Shown piece by piece: positions 18,247 through 27,043 of a stretch of 64,000 nt of DNA. A program made the translations under genes and the position numbers. The first letter of the stretch is position 1; each line of letters opens with the position of its first letter. This stretch comes from Solibacillus sp. FSL H8-0538 (GTDB lineage Bacteria > Bacillota > Bacilli > Bacillales_A > Planococcaceae). The notes beneath the pieces were generated by a model. It saw nothing but the letters and a program-made list of their open reading frames with translations. It ran no database searches and was not told the DNA's origin. Location of the stretch: contig NZ_JBBOPI010000001.1 of NCBI RefSeq assembly GCF_038003525.1, positions 3,116,001-3,180,000 on the forward strand. Reading direction: 5' to 3'.

Positions 18247-19587
18247 TTGGACGTAGATATAGGAGAGTTAACCATTAAGCTGGCAGCATTTGCTGTCTTG
18301 ATTGCCGCTACGGCATTTTTCGTTGCAACTGAGTTTGCAATAGTAAAAGTAAGAACAACTCGTATTGATCAATTAGTTGCTGAAGGTAATAATAAAGCAA
18401 TTAAAGCAAAAAAAGTATTATCAAATCTGGATGAATATTTATCAGCCTGCCAATTAGGTATTACAATTACTGCCCTTGGTCTTGGTTGGTTGGGTGAGCC
18501 GACATTTGCGCTTATTCTTCATCCACTATTTGAACTTATGGGCTTAACTGGTCAAGTAACATCGATTCTTTCATTCATTGTTGCATTCTCACTCGTGACG
18601 TTTTTACACGTTGTCGTAGGGGAATTAGCACCGAAAACTCTAGCTATTCAAAAAGCAGAGGAAGTAACTTTAGCCTTATCTGGACCACTGTTATTATTCC
18701 ATACCATAATGTACCCGTTCATTCGAACTTTAAACGGCTCTGCACGTGCATTATCTGGTCTATTCGGTTTGAAAATGGTTTCTGAATCTGAAGTAGCTCA
18801 CTCTGAAGAAGAGCTTCGCATGATTTTATCGGACAGCTTTAAAGGTGGAGAAATTAACCACTCAGAATACGAATACGTAAATAGTATTTTCGAATTCTCT
18901 GACCGTATTGCGAAGGAGATTATGGTACCTCGAACTGAAATTACTAGCATCGAAAAAGATCAAACAATTCGCGAAGTATTTGAGTTAATGGGTGTTGAAC
19001 AATATACTCGTTACCCAATTACTGATGGTGATAAAGACCACGTCATTGGCCTTGTTAATATGAAACATTTATTAACAGCATTCATTAAAGATTCAGCAAA
19101 TGGTGATAAACCCGTTGTGGATTATATGCAGCCAATCATTCGTGTTATAGAAACTATTCCAATTAGCGACCTGTTACTGAAAATCCAACATGAGCGCATT
19201 CATATGGCAATCTTAATGGATGAGTACGGCGGTACATCTGGTTTAGTTACAATCGAGGACATTATCGAGGAAATCGTTGGTGATATCCAAGACGAGTTCG
19301 ACGAAGATGAAATCCCAGAAGTGCAAGAAATCGCAGAAGACCATTATATTCTTGATGCAAAAATGTTATTACAAGAAGTCAATGATATCTTAGGTATTCA
19401 AATTGAAGATGAAGATATTGATACAATCGGTGGCTGGTTCATGACACAGCACTTTGATGCTATTGAAGGCGATTCGATTGAAGAACAGGGCTATAAGTTC
19501 ATGATTAAAGAGCTTGATGGTCACCATATTCTATATTTGGAAGTATCGAAACTTGAAGAAGCAGCAACACAAATAGAAGAACAATAA
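18247..19587 (+). CDS. CNNM/CBS-pair transporter (hemolysin C family)
   Basis: 446 residues. An N-terminal CNNM (DUF21) membrane domain (about 1-200, with TAFFVATEFAIVKVR), a CBS pair (about 215-335, containing EYGGTSGLVTIEDIIEEIVGDI), and a CorC_HlyC domain (about 350-435). Family members are Mg2+ or related cation exporters or sensors in the membrane. The start is a TTG, aligned with the usual family N-terminus; no normal Shine-Dalgarno sequence is directly before it, and the consensus one is 47 bases upstream across a hairpin. Confidence 0.85.
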   Translation: MDVDIGELTIKLAAFAVLIAATAFFVATEFAIVKVRTTRIDQLVAEGNNKAIKAKKVLSNLDEYLSACQLGITITALGLGWLGEPTFALILHPLFELMGLTGQVTSILSFIVAFSLVTFLHVVVGELAPKTLAIQKAEEVTLALSGPLLLFHTIMYPFIRTLNGSARALSGLFGLKMVSESEVAHSEEELRMILSDSFKGGEINHSEYEYVNSIFEFSDRIAKEIMVPRTEITSIEKDQTIREVFELMGVEQYTRYPITDGDKDHVIGLVNMKHLLTAFIKDSANGDKPVVDYMQPIIRVIETIPISDLLLKIQHERIHMAILMDEYGGTSGLVTIEDIIEEIVGDIQDEFDEDEIPEVQEIAEDHYILDAKMLLQEVNDILGIQIEDEDIDTIGGWFMTQHFDAIEGDSIEEQGYKFMIKELDGHHILYLEVSKLEEAATQIEEQ

Positions 19588-19598
19588 TTTTGGACAAC

Positions 19599-19632
19599 CA
19601 AAACGACTCTCCGGCTGCGGAGGGTCGTTTTA
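19599..19632 (+). terminator. Terminator after the CNNM/CBS gene
   Basis: AAAACGAC / GTCGTTTT plus an inner CTCCG/CGGAG stem, ending in a T run. Confidence 0.8.
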
Positions 19633-19665
19633 TCATGTCCAGAACTTTTGCTAGGGGGAAACACT

Positions 19666-20565
19666 TTGGAGCTTTATACAAATTTACGCGCAGGTGAAAA
19701 AGGGGCCTGGCTTTCAATTGGCACCTATATCTTTTTGAGTGCCATGAAGTTAACAGTTGGCTATATTGGTATGTCCTCCGCTTTAAAGGCAGATGGTTTA
19801 AATAATACGACGGACATTATTGCGTCTGTTGCCGTTCTAGTCGGACTTAAAATTTCTCAAAAGCCACCAGACTCCAATCATCCATATGGCCATTTACGTG
19901 CAGAAACTGTCGCTTCACTAGTTGCCTCATTCATTATGATGGTCGTTGGTTTACAAGTAATATCGGCAACTGTTCAAAGCCTATTTCATCCGACACACGA
20001 AACCCCGTCACTGCTTACTGCATTAGTTGCATTATTTAGTGCCGTAATTATGTACGGCGTGTACCGTTATAATTTAGCGCTTGCTAATAAAATTAAAAGC
20101 ACAGCCGTGAAAGCAGCGGCGTATGATAACCGTTCAGATGCGCTCGTTAGTATTGGCGCCGCTATCGGGATCTTTGGGGCCATTTTCGGCATGCCGATTA
20201 TTGATAAAATTACAGCACTTATCGTAGGAATCATTATTATTAATACAGCTATCGGGATTTTCTGGGAAGCAGTGCAAACATTAACGGATGCATTTGATAT
20301 CGATGAAGCTGAAACATTATGGAAGCTTATTCAAAATGTTGAGGAAGTGATTGATTTAATTGACTTAAAAGGGCGCTCTCATGGTAATATGAGCTTTATT
20401 GATGTGACCGTTACAGTGAATCCAAATTTAAACGTACGTGAAAGCCATGACATTACGGAGAAAATTGAAGCTACAGTGAAGCACTTTAATCCGTACTGTA
20501 TGGTGCTTGTTCACATAGAGCCACATGAACATAATTACGCGGTGGAAGATGATTATCATTTTTAG
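19666..20565 (+). CDS. Cation diffusion facilitator transporter
   Basis: 299 residues from a TTG start; AGGGGG lies 6 bases upstream, favouring this over an earlier in-frame TTG. Six membrane segments with the CDF metal-site residues (ADGLNN, HPYGHLRAE and DNRSDAL) and a C-terminal cytoplasmic domain with HxH-type residues near the end. Exports Zn2+, Mn2+ or Fe2+ by proton antiport; the metal is not predictable. Stands between two terminators, so monocistronic. Confidence 0.88.
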   Translation: MELYTNLRAGEKGAWLSIGTYIFLSAMKLTVGYIGMSSALKADGLNNTTDIIASVAVLVGLKISQKPPDSNHPYGHLRAETVASLVASFIMMVVGLQVISATVQSLFHPTHETPSLLTALVALFSAVIMYGVYRYNLALANKIKSTAVKAAAYDNRSDALVSIGAAIGIFGAIFGMPIIDKITALIVGIIIINTAIGIFWEAVQTLTDAFDIDEAETLWKLIQNVEEVIDLIDLKGRSHGNMSFIDVTVTVNPNLNVRESHDITEKIEATVKHFNPYCMVLVHIEPHEHNYAVEDDYHF

Positions 20566-20571
20566 AACAAA

Positions 20572-20692
20572 AGCGCTAAAGCGCCTGCTCAGCCCCGACA
20601 GCTGCTTGCGAGCCCGAAGCGAAAGTAAACGCTCCTCCACTTTCGCCCGAGGGATCGAAGCGACCTCGAGGGGCTGGCGCTTTAGCCTAGAC
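20572..20692. repeat. Long palindromic intergenic repeat element
   Basis: Ends are complementary: GCTAAAGCGCC (20575-20585) with GGCGCTTTAGC (20676-20686), then CAGCCCC with GGGGCTG. An inner hairpin GCGAAAGT/ACTTTCGC lies at 20619-20646. It can fold into one long stem-loop. A degraded relative of its right end is found at 38271-38309. It resembles non-coding palindromic repeats found in Bacillaceae genomes. Confidence 0.65.
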
Positions 20693-20719
20693 GTTGCATT
20701 TACTTTCTTTGAATGTTAT

Positions 20720-20752
20720 CCACATGGCGAAATTTTATAATTTCCTTAACAA
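20720..20752. repeat. Second copy of the 33-bp dispersed repeat
   Basis: Matches 3278-3310 at 30 of 33 positions. A shorter 15-base match on the opposite strand lies near 41957-41970 (AAAATTTCGCCATGT). Confidence 0.6.
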
Positions 20753-20756
20753 ATAC

Positions 20757-20802
20757 AAAACGGACTATCGCAACCAGTTTATACTGGTTACGATAGTCCG
20801 TT
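20757..20802. terminator. Strong bidirectional terminator
   Basis: AAACGGACTATCG pairs with CGATAGTCCGTTT, with an inner ACCAGT/ACTGGT stem. It ends the yhcZ transcript from the right and anything reading through from the transporter side. Confidence 0.85.
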
Positions 20803-20805
20803 TCT

Positions 20806-21453
20806 TTATTTCCCGCTACCTTCTGTCAAACCATGCTTTACTGCATATAGTGCAGCTTGTGTACGGTCCTGTACTTGTAACTTCGTAAAAATGTTCGAAA
20901 TATGCGTTTTCACTGTTTTTTCAGTGACGAATAGAGAGGAAGCAATTTCTCGGTTACTTTTCCCTTTTGTAAGCTCTGCTAACACATCCTGCTCTCGCGG
21001 AGTTAATGCATTTTGAATATGCGGTTTATTTTCTTCCTCGCGCAAACCTTCTTCTAACTGCGTTGTTGCTTCTGGATGGATCGTATTTTCACCCCGCATA
21101 ATTTGACGAATCGATTCCACTAAATCATCCGGCTCGATGTCTTTTAGCTGATAACCAGACGCCCCTGCTTCAATCGCTGGTAAGACATGATCCTTATCTG
21201 AAAAGCTTGTGAGCATTAAAATAAAAACTTCCGGCCACTGTTCTTTAATGCGTTTCGTTGCCTGGATGCCGTCCAGTTCTGGCATCACTAAATCCATTAG
21301 TACAATATCCGGCTTCAAGCTACGTACTAAATCAATCGCTTCAAGCCCATTTTTCGCCTCTCCAACAACTTCTATATCTTTTTGCGTTTTCAAAAAAAAT
21401 AATAACCCGCGCCTTACAACATGATGATCATCAGCAATTAGTACTCGAATCAT
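20806..21453 (-). CDS. yhcZ: NarL/LuxR-type response regulator YhcZ
   Basis: 215 residues. Receiver domain (1-120) with acidic residues DD at 8-9, phospho-acceptor Asp54 in VLMDLVMPE and the conserved Lys in YQLKDI. C-terminal LuxR helix-turn-helix (about 147-210, LTPREQDVLAELTKGKSNREIA). Encoded 11 bases after the sensor kinase gene. Together they match B. subtilis YhcYZ and the Staphylococcus AirSR (formerly YhcSR) pair. Confidence 0.9.
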   Translation of the reverse strand: MIRVLIADDHHVVRRGLLFFLKTQKDIEVVGEAKNGLEAIDLVRSLKPDIVLMDLVMPELDGIQATKRIKEQWPEVFILMLTSFSDKDHVLPAIEAGASGYQLKDIEPDDLVESIRQIMRGENTIHPEATTQLEEGLREEENKPHIQNALTPREQDVLAELTKGKSNREIASSLFVTEKTVKTHISNIFTKLQVQDRTQAALYAVKHGLTEGSGK

Positions 21454-21464
21454 TGATATTCCCC

Positions 21465-22583
21465 CTAATACGGTAAACGAATTAATAATTCCGTTCCTTT
21501 TCCAATTTCACTAACCCAATCAACTGAGCCACCAATTGCATGTGCCCTGTCCTTAATGGATTGAATGCCCATTGATGGGATTGTGTTATGTGCATCGACA
21601 ACAAAGCCGCGCCCCTCATCCTTCACAACGAGTAGCACATCTGTCGCCGTTACATTAATATAAAGTGCTGCATCCGTTACACCGGCATGCCGACGAATAT
21701 TATTCAGCGCTTCTTGTGTAATTCGAAATAATGTCTCCTCGACGCGAGATGGGAACTGAATGACACCTGCGACATTAACGGTTAATTTTAGACCAAGCAT
21801 TTCCGCATACACTTTAATAGCTTCAATGAGTCCGCTTTCTAAACCTTTTGGACGTAGCTGCCATATCAGCGCGCGCATTTCTGTTAACGCCTCCTGTGTC
21901 AGCTGCTGAATTTCCTTGAACGTTTCTTTTGTTTCCTGTTGATCACTCATTTCAATGCCAGCTCGAGCTGTTAATGTTACGGAAAAAAGTAGCTGGTTTA
22001 CCGAGTCATGAAGATCTCGTGCTAAGCGATTGCGTTCCTGAACGAGTGCGATTTCCTGCTGCTCATTCGTTAAATAAATCCGCTTAATTGCTGAGCCCAT
22101 CTGGAATGCGACAGATTCTAATAAATTTAGCTCCTCATCTGTAAAACGAATCGTATTTTTCGAGGCAACGTTTAGTAAACCAAAACGTTCCTGGCCAGAT
22201 TGCAATGGGACAGTTGCATGATGTGTAATGTCTTCGTGGTCGCCTACATTTGCTTCAATTGCACTCTCAATACGCTGACACTCTATTATATTCGACGCTT
22301 TTTTCAGCTCTTCATTGCGGTAGCGCGAAATACACCAGCACCCACCTCTCTTTAAGTGTTCACAGCTATTATAGGCGAGCGCTTCCGGTAAATTTTGCTG
22401 AACAACAAGTTCTGATTTTCCCTTCTTATCAATAAAGAAAATCCACCCTGTTTCAAACTTAGTACCACTTAAAAACTTGGACAGTGCGCCGTTCAACATA
22501 GGAATCATTTCTGTCTCTTCGTTTAGTAATTCCGCAATTTCTTTTAAGATTGCAATATTGGAATGGTCTTTTGCTGCCATCAT
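21465..22583 (-). CDS. yhcY: Cytoplasmic GAF-domain sensor histidine kinase YhcY with possible iron-sulfur cysteines
   Basis: 372 residues, no membrane segments. GAF domain (about 10-170) with four cysteines at 74, 82, 84 and 102, then HisKA_3 dimerisation with the phospho-acceptor His192 in ARDLHDSVNQ, and a HATPase_c domain (N box NNIRRHAG, DEGRGF, GIQSIKDRA). The staphylococcal homologue AirS senses oxygen and redox state through a [2Fe-2S] cluster in its GAF domain. The same role here is inference from the cysteine cluster. The second Met is an equally good start. Confidence 0.87.
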   Translation of the reverse strand: MMAAKDHSNIAILKEIAELLNEETEMIPMLNGALSKFLSGTKFETGWIFFIDKKGKSELVVQQNLPEALAYNSCEHLKRGGCWCISRYRNEELKKASNIIECQRIESAIEANVGDHEDITHHATVPLQSGQERFGLLNVASKNTIRFTDEELNLLESVAFQMGSAIKRIYLTNEQQEIALVQERNRLARDLHDSVNQLLFSVTLTARAGIEMSDQQETKETFKEIQQLTQEALTEMRALIWQLRPKGLESGLIEAIKVYAEMLGLKLTVNVAGVIQFPSRVEETLFRITQEALNNIRRHAGVTDAALYINVTATDVLLVVKDEGRGFVVDAHNTIPSMGIQSIKDRAHAIGGSVDWVSEIGKGTELLIRLPY

Positions 22584-22688
22584 TACACCCCGTTTACTTG
22601 CTTTTTCCCATCATATCATTGATCAGCCATGTAACGCATCGCCATATTGCTCATACTTTTGAAGGAGTTGTCCTAAATATAGTACATC

Positions 22689-22762
22689 ATGCAAAAGGTG
22701 TTTATTTTTATGCAAATCTATGCAAATAACATGCAAAAAATTGCAATAATTTTGTGTATAAT
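22689..22762 (+). promoter_or_regulatory. Helically phased ATGCAAA repeats and -10 upstream of the GntR gene
   Basis: ATGCAAA occurs at 22689, 22710, 22720 and 22731, then TTGCAAT at 22741: offsets 0, 21, 31, 42 and 52, that is, one or two helical turns. A perfect TATAAT follows at 22757. These look like a stacked operator array or phased A-tracts; autoregulation by the GntR protein is inference. Confidence 0.55.
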
Positions 22763-22799
22763 TATGGAGAATATATGTAATTACTGGGGGGATATATAT

Positions 22800-23420
22800 A
22801 TGTTACAATCCGATTCACTAAATGCACAAACACTTGCTTATAAAACAATTCGCGAACAAATTTTAGCAGGCGAGTTAGTTGGGGGGGAGAAGCTTACTGA
22901 AGAGCGTTTAGCTGAACAAATCGGTGTTAGTCGCACTCCAATTCGAGAGGCTATTCGCCGGCTTGAGCAGGAAGGTTTAATTCAAAATAAACGTGTTTTG
23001 AAGCCCACAAAGGCCGATTTGATTCACCTTTATGAAATGCAAACGTTAATTGAATGTTATGCAGTTCGGTATGCTTCACATAATATTCTTGATGAGCAAA
23101 TAGCCCTGTTGAAAAATCGCCTAGCAACAGCTCGTAAAGGGACCCTTGAGGAAATGGTCAACGTCAGCATGGATTTCCACGAAACAATTGTAGCTGCAAG
23201 TAAAAACCCTTTAATGATTGCTGAAATAGATAAAATAAGATCCATTATTTACATGTTCAGTAGTGCAATGAAGGTAGGTAAGCGCCCGCTATTAATTGAC
23301 GAGCTGGAGCAGATTATAAAAGCAATAGCTGTAGGCAATGTCGAGTTAGCAAGTAAACTATTACGTAAGCATTTAGAAGCAAATCTTAATTTCACGCTGA
23401 ATTTAAAGAGCGATTATTAA
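22800..23420 (+). CDS. GntR family transcriptional regulator (FCD type)
   Basis: 206 residues. N-terminal winged helix (about 10-75, with LTEERLAEQIGVSRTPIREA) and an all-helical C-terminal FCD-like effector domain with FHETIVAAS and terminal H-containing segment LRKHLEANL. FCD regulators usually sense organic or amino acids. The ATG at 22800 has GGGGGG 7 bases upstream; the 37-codon longer frame is not used. Target unknown; convergent neighbour is yhcX. Confidence 0.85.
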   Translation: MLQSDSLNAQTLAYKTIREQILAGELVGGEKLTEERLAEQIGVSRTPIREAIRRLEQEGLIQNKRVLKPTKADLIHLYEMQTLIECYAVRYASHNILDEQIALLKNRLATARKGTLEEMVNVSMDFHETIVAASKNPLMIAEIDKIRSIIYMFSSAMKVGKRPLLIDELEQIIKAIAVGNVELASKLLRKHLEANLNFTLNLKSDY

Positions 23421-23434
23421 CACCAGTCAAAACG

Positions 23435-23473
23435 ACAAGAAGATGTGACCTTTTGTCAGTCACATCTTCTTGT
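23435..23473. terminator. Bidirectional terminator between GntR gene and yhcX
   Basis: A perfect 15-bp stem: ACAAGAAGATGTGAC with its complement, 9-base loop. It overlaps the yhcX stop codon. Confidence 0.88.
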
Positions 23474-25014
23474 TATTTCAAATAATCTACACGGTACACA
23501 TCATGGCGGCGATCCTTTAAATGCTTTACCGTACCGTCTTGGCGCTTACGACGTAGTATTTCTAAATCTACATCGCCAATCAGCACCATTTCTACATTCG
23601 CATTCGTCTCTCCTACAATGCCATCCCGAGCAAATTCAAAGTCACTTGGCGCAAAAATTCCAGACTGGGCATATTGAATATCCATATTTTCCGTTTCTGG
23701 TAAATTACCAACCGTACCAGAGATTACCGTATAAATTTGATTTTCAATTGCGCGCGCTTGTGCACAGTAGCGTACACGCAAGTAACCATGACGATCTTCC
23801 GTACAAAACGGCGTAAAAATAATATTAGCCCCCATATCCGTAGCAATGCGTGCCAGTTCCGGAAACTCCATATCATAACAAATTTGAATCGCAATTTTGC
23901 CGCAGTCTGTTTCAAATACTTCCACCTTGCTACCGCTACTTATCCCCCACCACTTCCGTTCATTTGGCGTAATATGCACCTTATACTGCTTTTCAATTGT
24001 CCCATCTCTTCTGAACAAATAGGCAATATTATAAATTTCTTCGTCTTCCTCTTCAACGAAATGAGAGCCACCAATAATGTTAACATTATAACGGACCGCC
24101 AAATTCGTAAATAATTCAATATATTGTGGCGTAAAAGTTGTCAGCTTCCTCACCGCTTGCGAAGGGGACTTTTCATGTAAAAATGACATGAGCTGCGTTG
24201 TAAAAATTTCTGGAAACACCACAAAATCTGAAGCCGCATCAGAGCCAACATCAACAAAATACTCGCATTGCTTAGCAAAGTCCTCAAAGCAGGAAATTTT
24301 TCGCATCATATATTGCACGACACAAATGCGTACCGGATAGCTCGTTTTAAAATGACGTTTTGATAATGGTGTATAATCAACATTATTCCATTCCATCAGT
24401 GTTGCATATTTACCTGAAGCTACATCGTCCGATAAATAATTCGGATTAATGCGCATTAAAATAAAGTCATTCATTATTTGAAATGTTAACACAGGGTCAT
24501 AAATTTTATGTCGGCTTACCGCATCGACATATTCACGCGGTGCCATTTCATCTGCATGAATATGATAATTCGGAATACGTCCACCGATAATAATTGACTT
24601 TAAATTTAAGGTACGCGCTAAATCTTTACGCGCCTCGTACAGTCTTTGTCCCACCTTCATGCGGCGATAATTTGGGTGTACCATTACTTCAATACCATAT
24701 AAATTGTAACCGTCTGGATTATGATTCGTAATAAAGCCGTTATCCGTAATATCATTCCACGTATGACGATCATCATATTCATCAAAATTAATACGCAAAC
24801 TCGAGCAGGAGCCAATAACAACACCTTCAAACTCCGCCACCATCTGCCCTTCTGGAAAAATCGATAAATGACTATACAGATGAGCTCGCTCCCACGGAAC
24901 CATCCCTGGAAACGATATACGCTGAATTTCTAAAATCGCTTCAATATCTTCAATGGCCATATTACGGATCATCATTCTTTTCTCAAACTGTGATATATCT
25001 AGAGATTCTGTCAT
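23473..25014 (-). CDS. yhcX: GNAT acetyltransferase fused to a nitrilase-type carbon-nitrogen hydrolase (YhcX)
   Basis: 513 residues. Residues about 15-195 are a GNAT domain; residues about 225-510 are a carbon-nitrogen hydrolase with the catalytic triad visible as Glu in FPEIFT, Lys in QYKVHIT and Cys in QICYDMEF. This fusion matches B. subtilis YhcX, which has been proposed to act as an amidase/acyltransferase on small metabolites; substrate unproven. The ATG at 25014 has AAGGGG 8 bases upstream. It lies close to yhcY and yhcZ as in B. subtilis. Confidence 0.88.
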   Translation of the reverse strand: MTESLDISQFEKRMMIRNMAIEDIEAILEIQRISFPGMVPWERAHLYSHLSIFPEGQMVAEFEGVVIGSCSSLRINFDEYDDRHTWNDITDNGFITNHNPDGYNLYGIEVMVHPNYRRMKVGQRLYEARKDLARTLNLKSIIIGGRIPNYHIHADEMAPREYVDAVSRHKIYDPVLTFQIMNDFILMRINPNYLSDDVASGKYATLMEWNNVDYTPLSKRHFKTSYPVRICVVQYMMRKISCFEDFAKQCEYFVDVGSDAASDFVVFPEIFTTQLMSFLHEKSPSQAVRKLTTFTPQYIELFTNLAVRYNVNIIGGSHFVEEEDEEIYNIAYLFRRDGTIEKQYKVHITPNERKWWGISSGSKVEVFETDCGKIAIQICYDMEFPELARIATDMGANIIFTPFCTEDRHGYLRVRYCAQARAIENQIYTVISGTVGNLPETENMDIQYAQSGIFAPSDFEFARDGIVGETNANVEMVLIGDVDLEILRRKRQDGTVKHLKDRRHDVYRVDYLK

Positions 25015-25143
25015 AACATTTTCCCCTTCCAATTCCCTTAAAATAGTTACCCATTACTATACCCAATAAACGAAATAATTTACTTCTATTTCTATTAGAA
25101 CTATAATTAAGAATGTAAAAATTTATTTAGTAGGAGTACTTCA

Positions 25144-25569
25144 ATGACAAAAAAACTTGAGAATAGCTTACTAATGATGTGGGTCGTTGCGCTTGTTGCG
25201 ACACTTGGATCATTATACTTTTCAGAAGTGCGTGGGTACGAGCCATGTGAGTTGTGTTGGTATCAACGTATTCTAATGTACCCGCTCGTAATTATTACAA
25301 CAGTTGCATACATTCAAAAAAATGCGCGTATCGCTGTACTAACCGCAGTATTTGCCTGCATCGGCGGTAGTATTTCTCTTTATCATTATGGTATTCAAAA
25401 GCTCGACTTTTTATCCGAATCAGCCCCAGCATGTGGACGTGTTCCATGTACAGGAATGTATATTAACTGGGCGGGCTTTATTACGATTCCATTTTTAGCG
25501 CTTACTGCATTTATCTTGATTGCTGCTATTAGCTTTTACATGTTAAAGGTATTAAAGGAGGAAAAATAA
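25144..25569 (+). CDS. bdbC: Thiol-disulfide oxidoreductase BdbC/DsbB
   Basis: 141 residues with four membrane segments. Redox pairs are CELC (Cys35/Cys38) in the first extracellular loop and a second Cys pair in PACGRVPC. It reoxidises an extracellular thiol oxidase using quinone. The gene directly downstream encodes a thioredoxin-like protein, giving a BdbC/BdbD-like pair. Confidence 0.9.
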   Translation: MTKKLENSLLMMWVVALVATLGSLYFSEVRGYEPCELCWYQRILMYPLVIITTVAYIQKNARIAVLTAVFACIGGSISLYHYGIQKLDFLSESAPACGRVPCTGMYINWAGFITIPFLALTAFILIAAISFYMLKVLKEEK

Positions 25570-25570
25570 G

Positions 25571-26044
25571 TTGAAGAAGCTTGCTATATTTGGAGGCATT
25601 ATCGTTGTTTTATTTGCTGTTATTATCGTTTTGACAAATATGTCAAATGAAGATAAATTAGCTGATAATCCTTACGGCACAAAAGATTTAAAGCAATCTA
25701 CAATTGATTTATTAACAGATGAAAATTATCAAAACATTATTTTACCTGAGCCTTTACAAGAAAAAATTGATTCAGGCGAGCCGGTATTAGCCTATTTATT
25801 CAGTCCGGAATGCTCTCATTGTAAAAACTTGACACCAAAATTAATGCCAATTGCTGAAAAACTTGATTTACAAATCGATCAATTGAACGTACTTGAGTTT
25901 GATCAGGCTTGGACAACTTATAGTTTGGAAGCAACACCCACATTAATTTATTTTGATAAGGGCGAAGAAGTAAATCGTTTAGTTGGCGATGCACCAGAGG
26001 AAACAATTCATCAATTTTTCAATGAAGTTGTATTAAAAAAATAA
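25571..26044 (+). CDS. Membrane-anchored thioredoxin-fold protein
   Basis: 157 residues with an N-terminal membrane anchor (about 4-22) and a thioredoxin fold. The active site is CSHC and the cis-proline loop reads ATPT. Starts with TTG one base after the bdbC stop; AGGAGG at the end of bdbC is 9 bases upstream. Likely the extracytoplasmic partner of BdbC in disulfide formation. It is smaller than classical BdbD (about 220) and lacks its helical insert. Confidence 0.85.
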   Translation: MKKLAIFGGIIVVLFAVIIVLTNMSNEDKLADNPYGTKDLKQSTIDLLTDENYQNIILPEPLQEKIDSGEPVLAYLFSPECSHCKNLTPKLMPIAEKLDLQIDQLNVLEFDQAWTTYSLEATPTLIYFDKGEEVNRLVGDAPEETIHQFFNEVVLKK

Positions 26045-26052
26045 GTAATAGG

Positions 26053-26086
26053 GAATCGTGTTCTAATACGAGCACGATTTTTTTTT
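26053..26086 (+). terminator. Terminator after the thioredoxin gene
   Basis: AATCGTG/CACGATT stem followed by eight or more T. Confidence 0.8.
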
Positions 26087-26098
26087 GGAGGAAAATAG

Positions 26099-26932
26099 AT
26101 GTTTCAATATGAAATTGTACAAGATGGCTTAACGGTCGAGGATTTACTACGCAACAAATGGCGTTTAGGAAAGAAAATTGTGCACGAGCTGCGCATGGCA
26201 AAGGCAGTCACAGTAAACGGCGAGCCTGTATTATGGAAAGACCCTTTGGCAAAGGGGACAAAGCTACAATTTTCATTCGAAGTACCGGCTTCAAGCTACA
26301 AGCCAACTAATGCTTGCACAGTTGAGATTAAATACGAAGACGAGCATTGCTTAATCGTTTCTAAACCAAAAGGCATGTCCACGCATCCAAATGACGAATG
26401 GGACAGCAATACGTGCATGAATCATGTGATGGCCTATATTCAAGCAAACGGTGGGCATTACGCGGAGCATGTACACCGTTTAGATCAAGGAACTAAAGGC
26501 TTACTCCTTGTAGCGAAGCACCCGATTGCAAAATCAATTTTTGACCGTATGATCGAAGAAAAAACGATTATTCGTACTTATGCAGCTGAAGTTCAAGGAA
26601 ATCTACGTACGGACAGCGGTACAGTGAACGCAGCTATTGGGAAAGACCGTCACCACTCTACACGCCGCGTTGTGTCACCCACTGGACAACACGCCGTAAC
26701 TCATTATGAAGTTGTTAACCGCTATAAAGGAACTTGTGTCGTGCATTTAGTGCTTGAAACAGGCCGTACACACCAAATCCGTGTACACATGGCATATTTA
26801 GGTCACCCAATTGTTGGCGATACGATGTATGATGCGCGTGAAACAGCTAGCGGCGATTACGAGCTACACGCAATTCAATTAGAATTTAACCACCCGTTTT
26901 TAAATGAAACGACTGTTGTAAAAGATATTTAA
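26099..26932 (+). CDS. RluA/RluD-family pseudouridine synthase (YhcT-like)
   Basis: 277 residues. S4-like N-terminal region, then the RluA catalytic domain with the HRLDQGTKG motif containing the catalytic Asp, and the C-terminal GRTHQIRVHMAYLGHPIVGD signature. It makes pseudouridine in rRNA or tRNA. B. subtilis yhcT lies near yhcX-yhcZ, which supports orthology. Confidence 0.88.
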   Translation: MFQYEIVQDGLTVEDLLRNKWRLGKKIVHELRMAKAVTVNGEPVLWKDPLAKGTKLQFSFEVPASSYKPTNACTVEIKYEDEHCLIVSKPKGMSTHPNDEWDSNTCMNHVMAYIQANGGHYAEHVHRLDQGTKGLLLVAKHPIAKSIFDRMIEEKTIIRTYAAEVQGNLRTDSGTVNAAIGKDRHHSTRRVVSPTGQHAVTHYEVVNRYKGTCVVHLVLETGRTHQIRVHMAYLGHPIVGDTMYDARETASGDYELHAIQLEFNHPFLNETTVVKDI

Positions 26933-27003
26933 GAAAGTGCTGTCTCGCTCCAATGTAAGATAAGGTCTTTTATTACGTATTTTTTCAAAATAATTACTAA
27001 AAT

Positions 27004-27037
27004 AGCCCCGTTAAGCAAATACTGCTAACGGGGCTTG
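27004..27037 (-). terminator. Terminator after the aldo/keto reductase pseudogene
   Basis: AGCCCCGTTA pairs with TAACGGGGCT; on the minus strand ATTTT follows. It sits just beyond the pseudogene stop. Confidence 0.7.
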
Positions 27038-27043
27038 TTCGTT

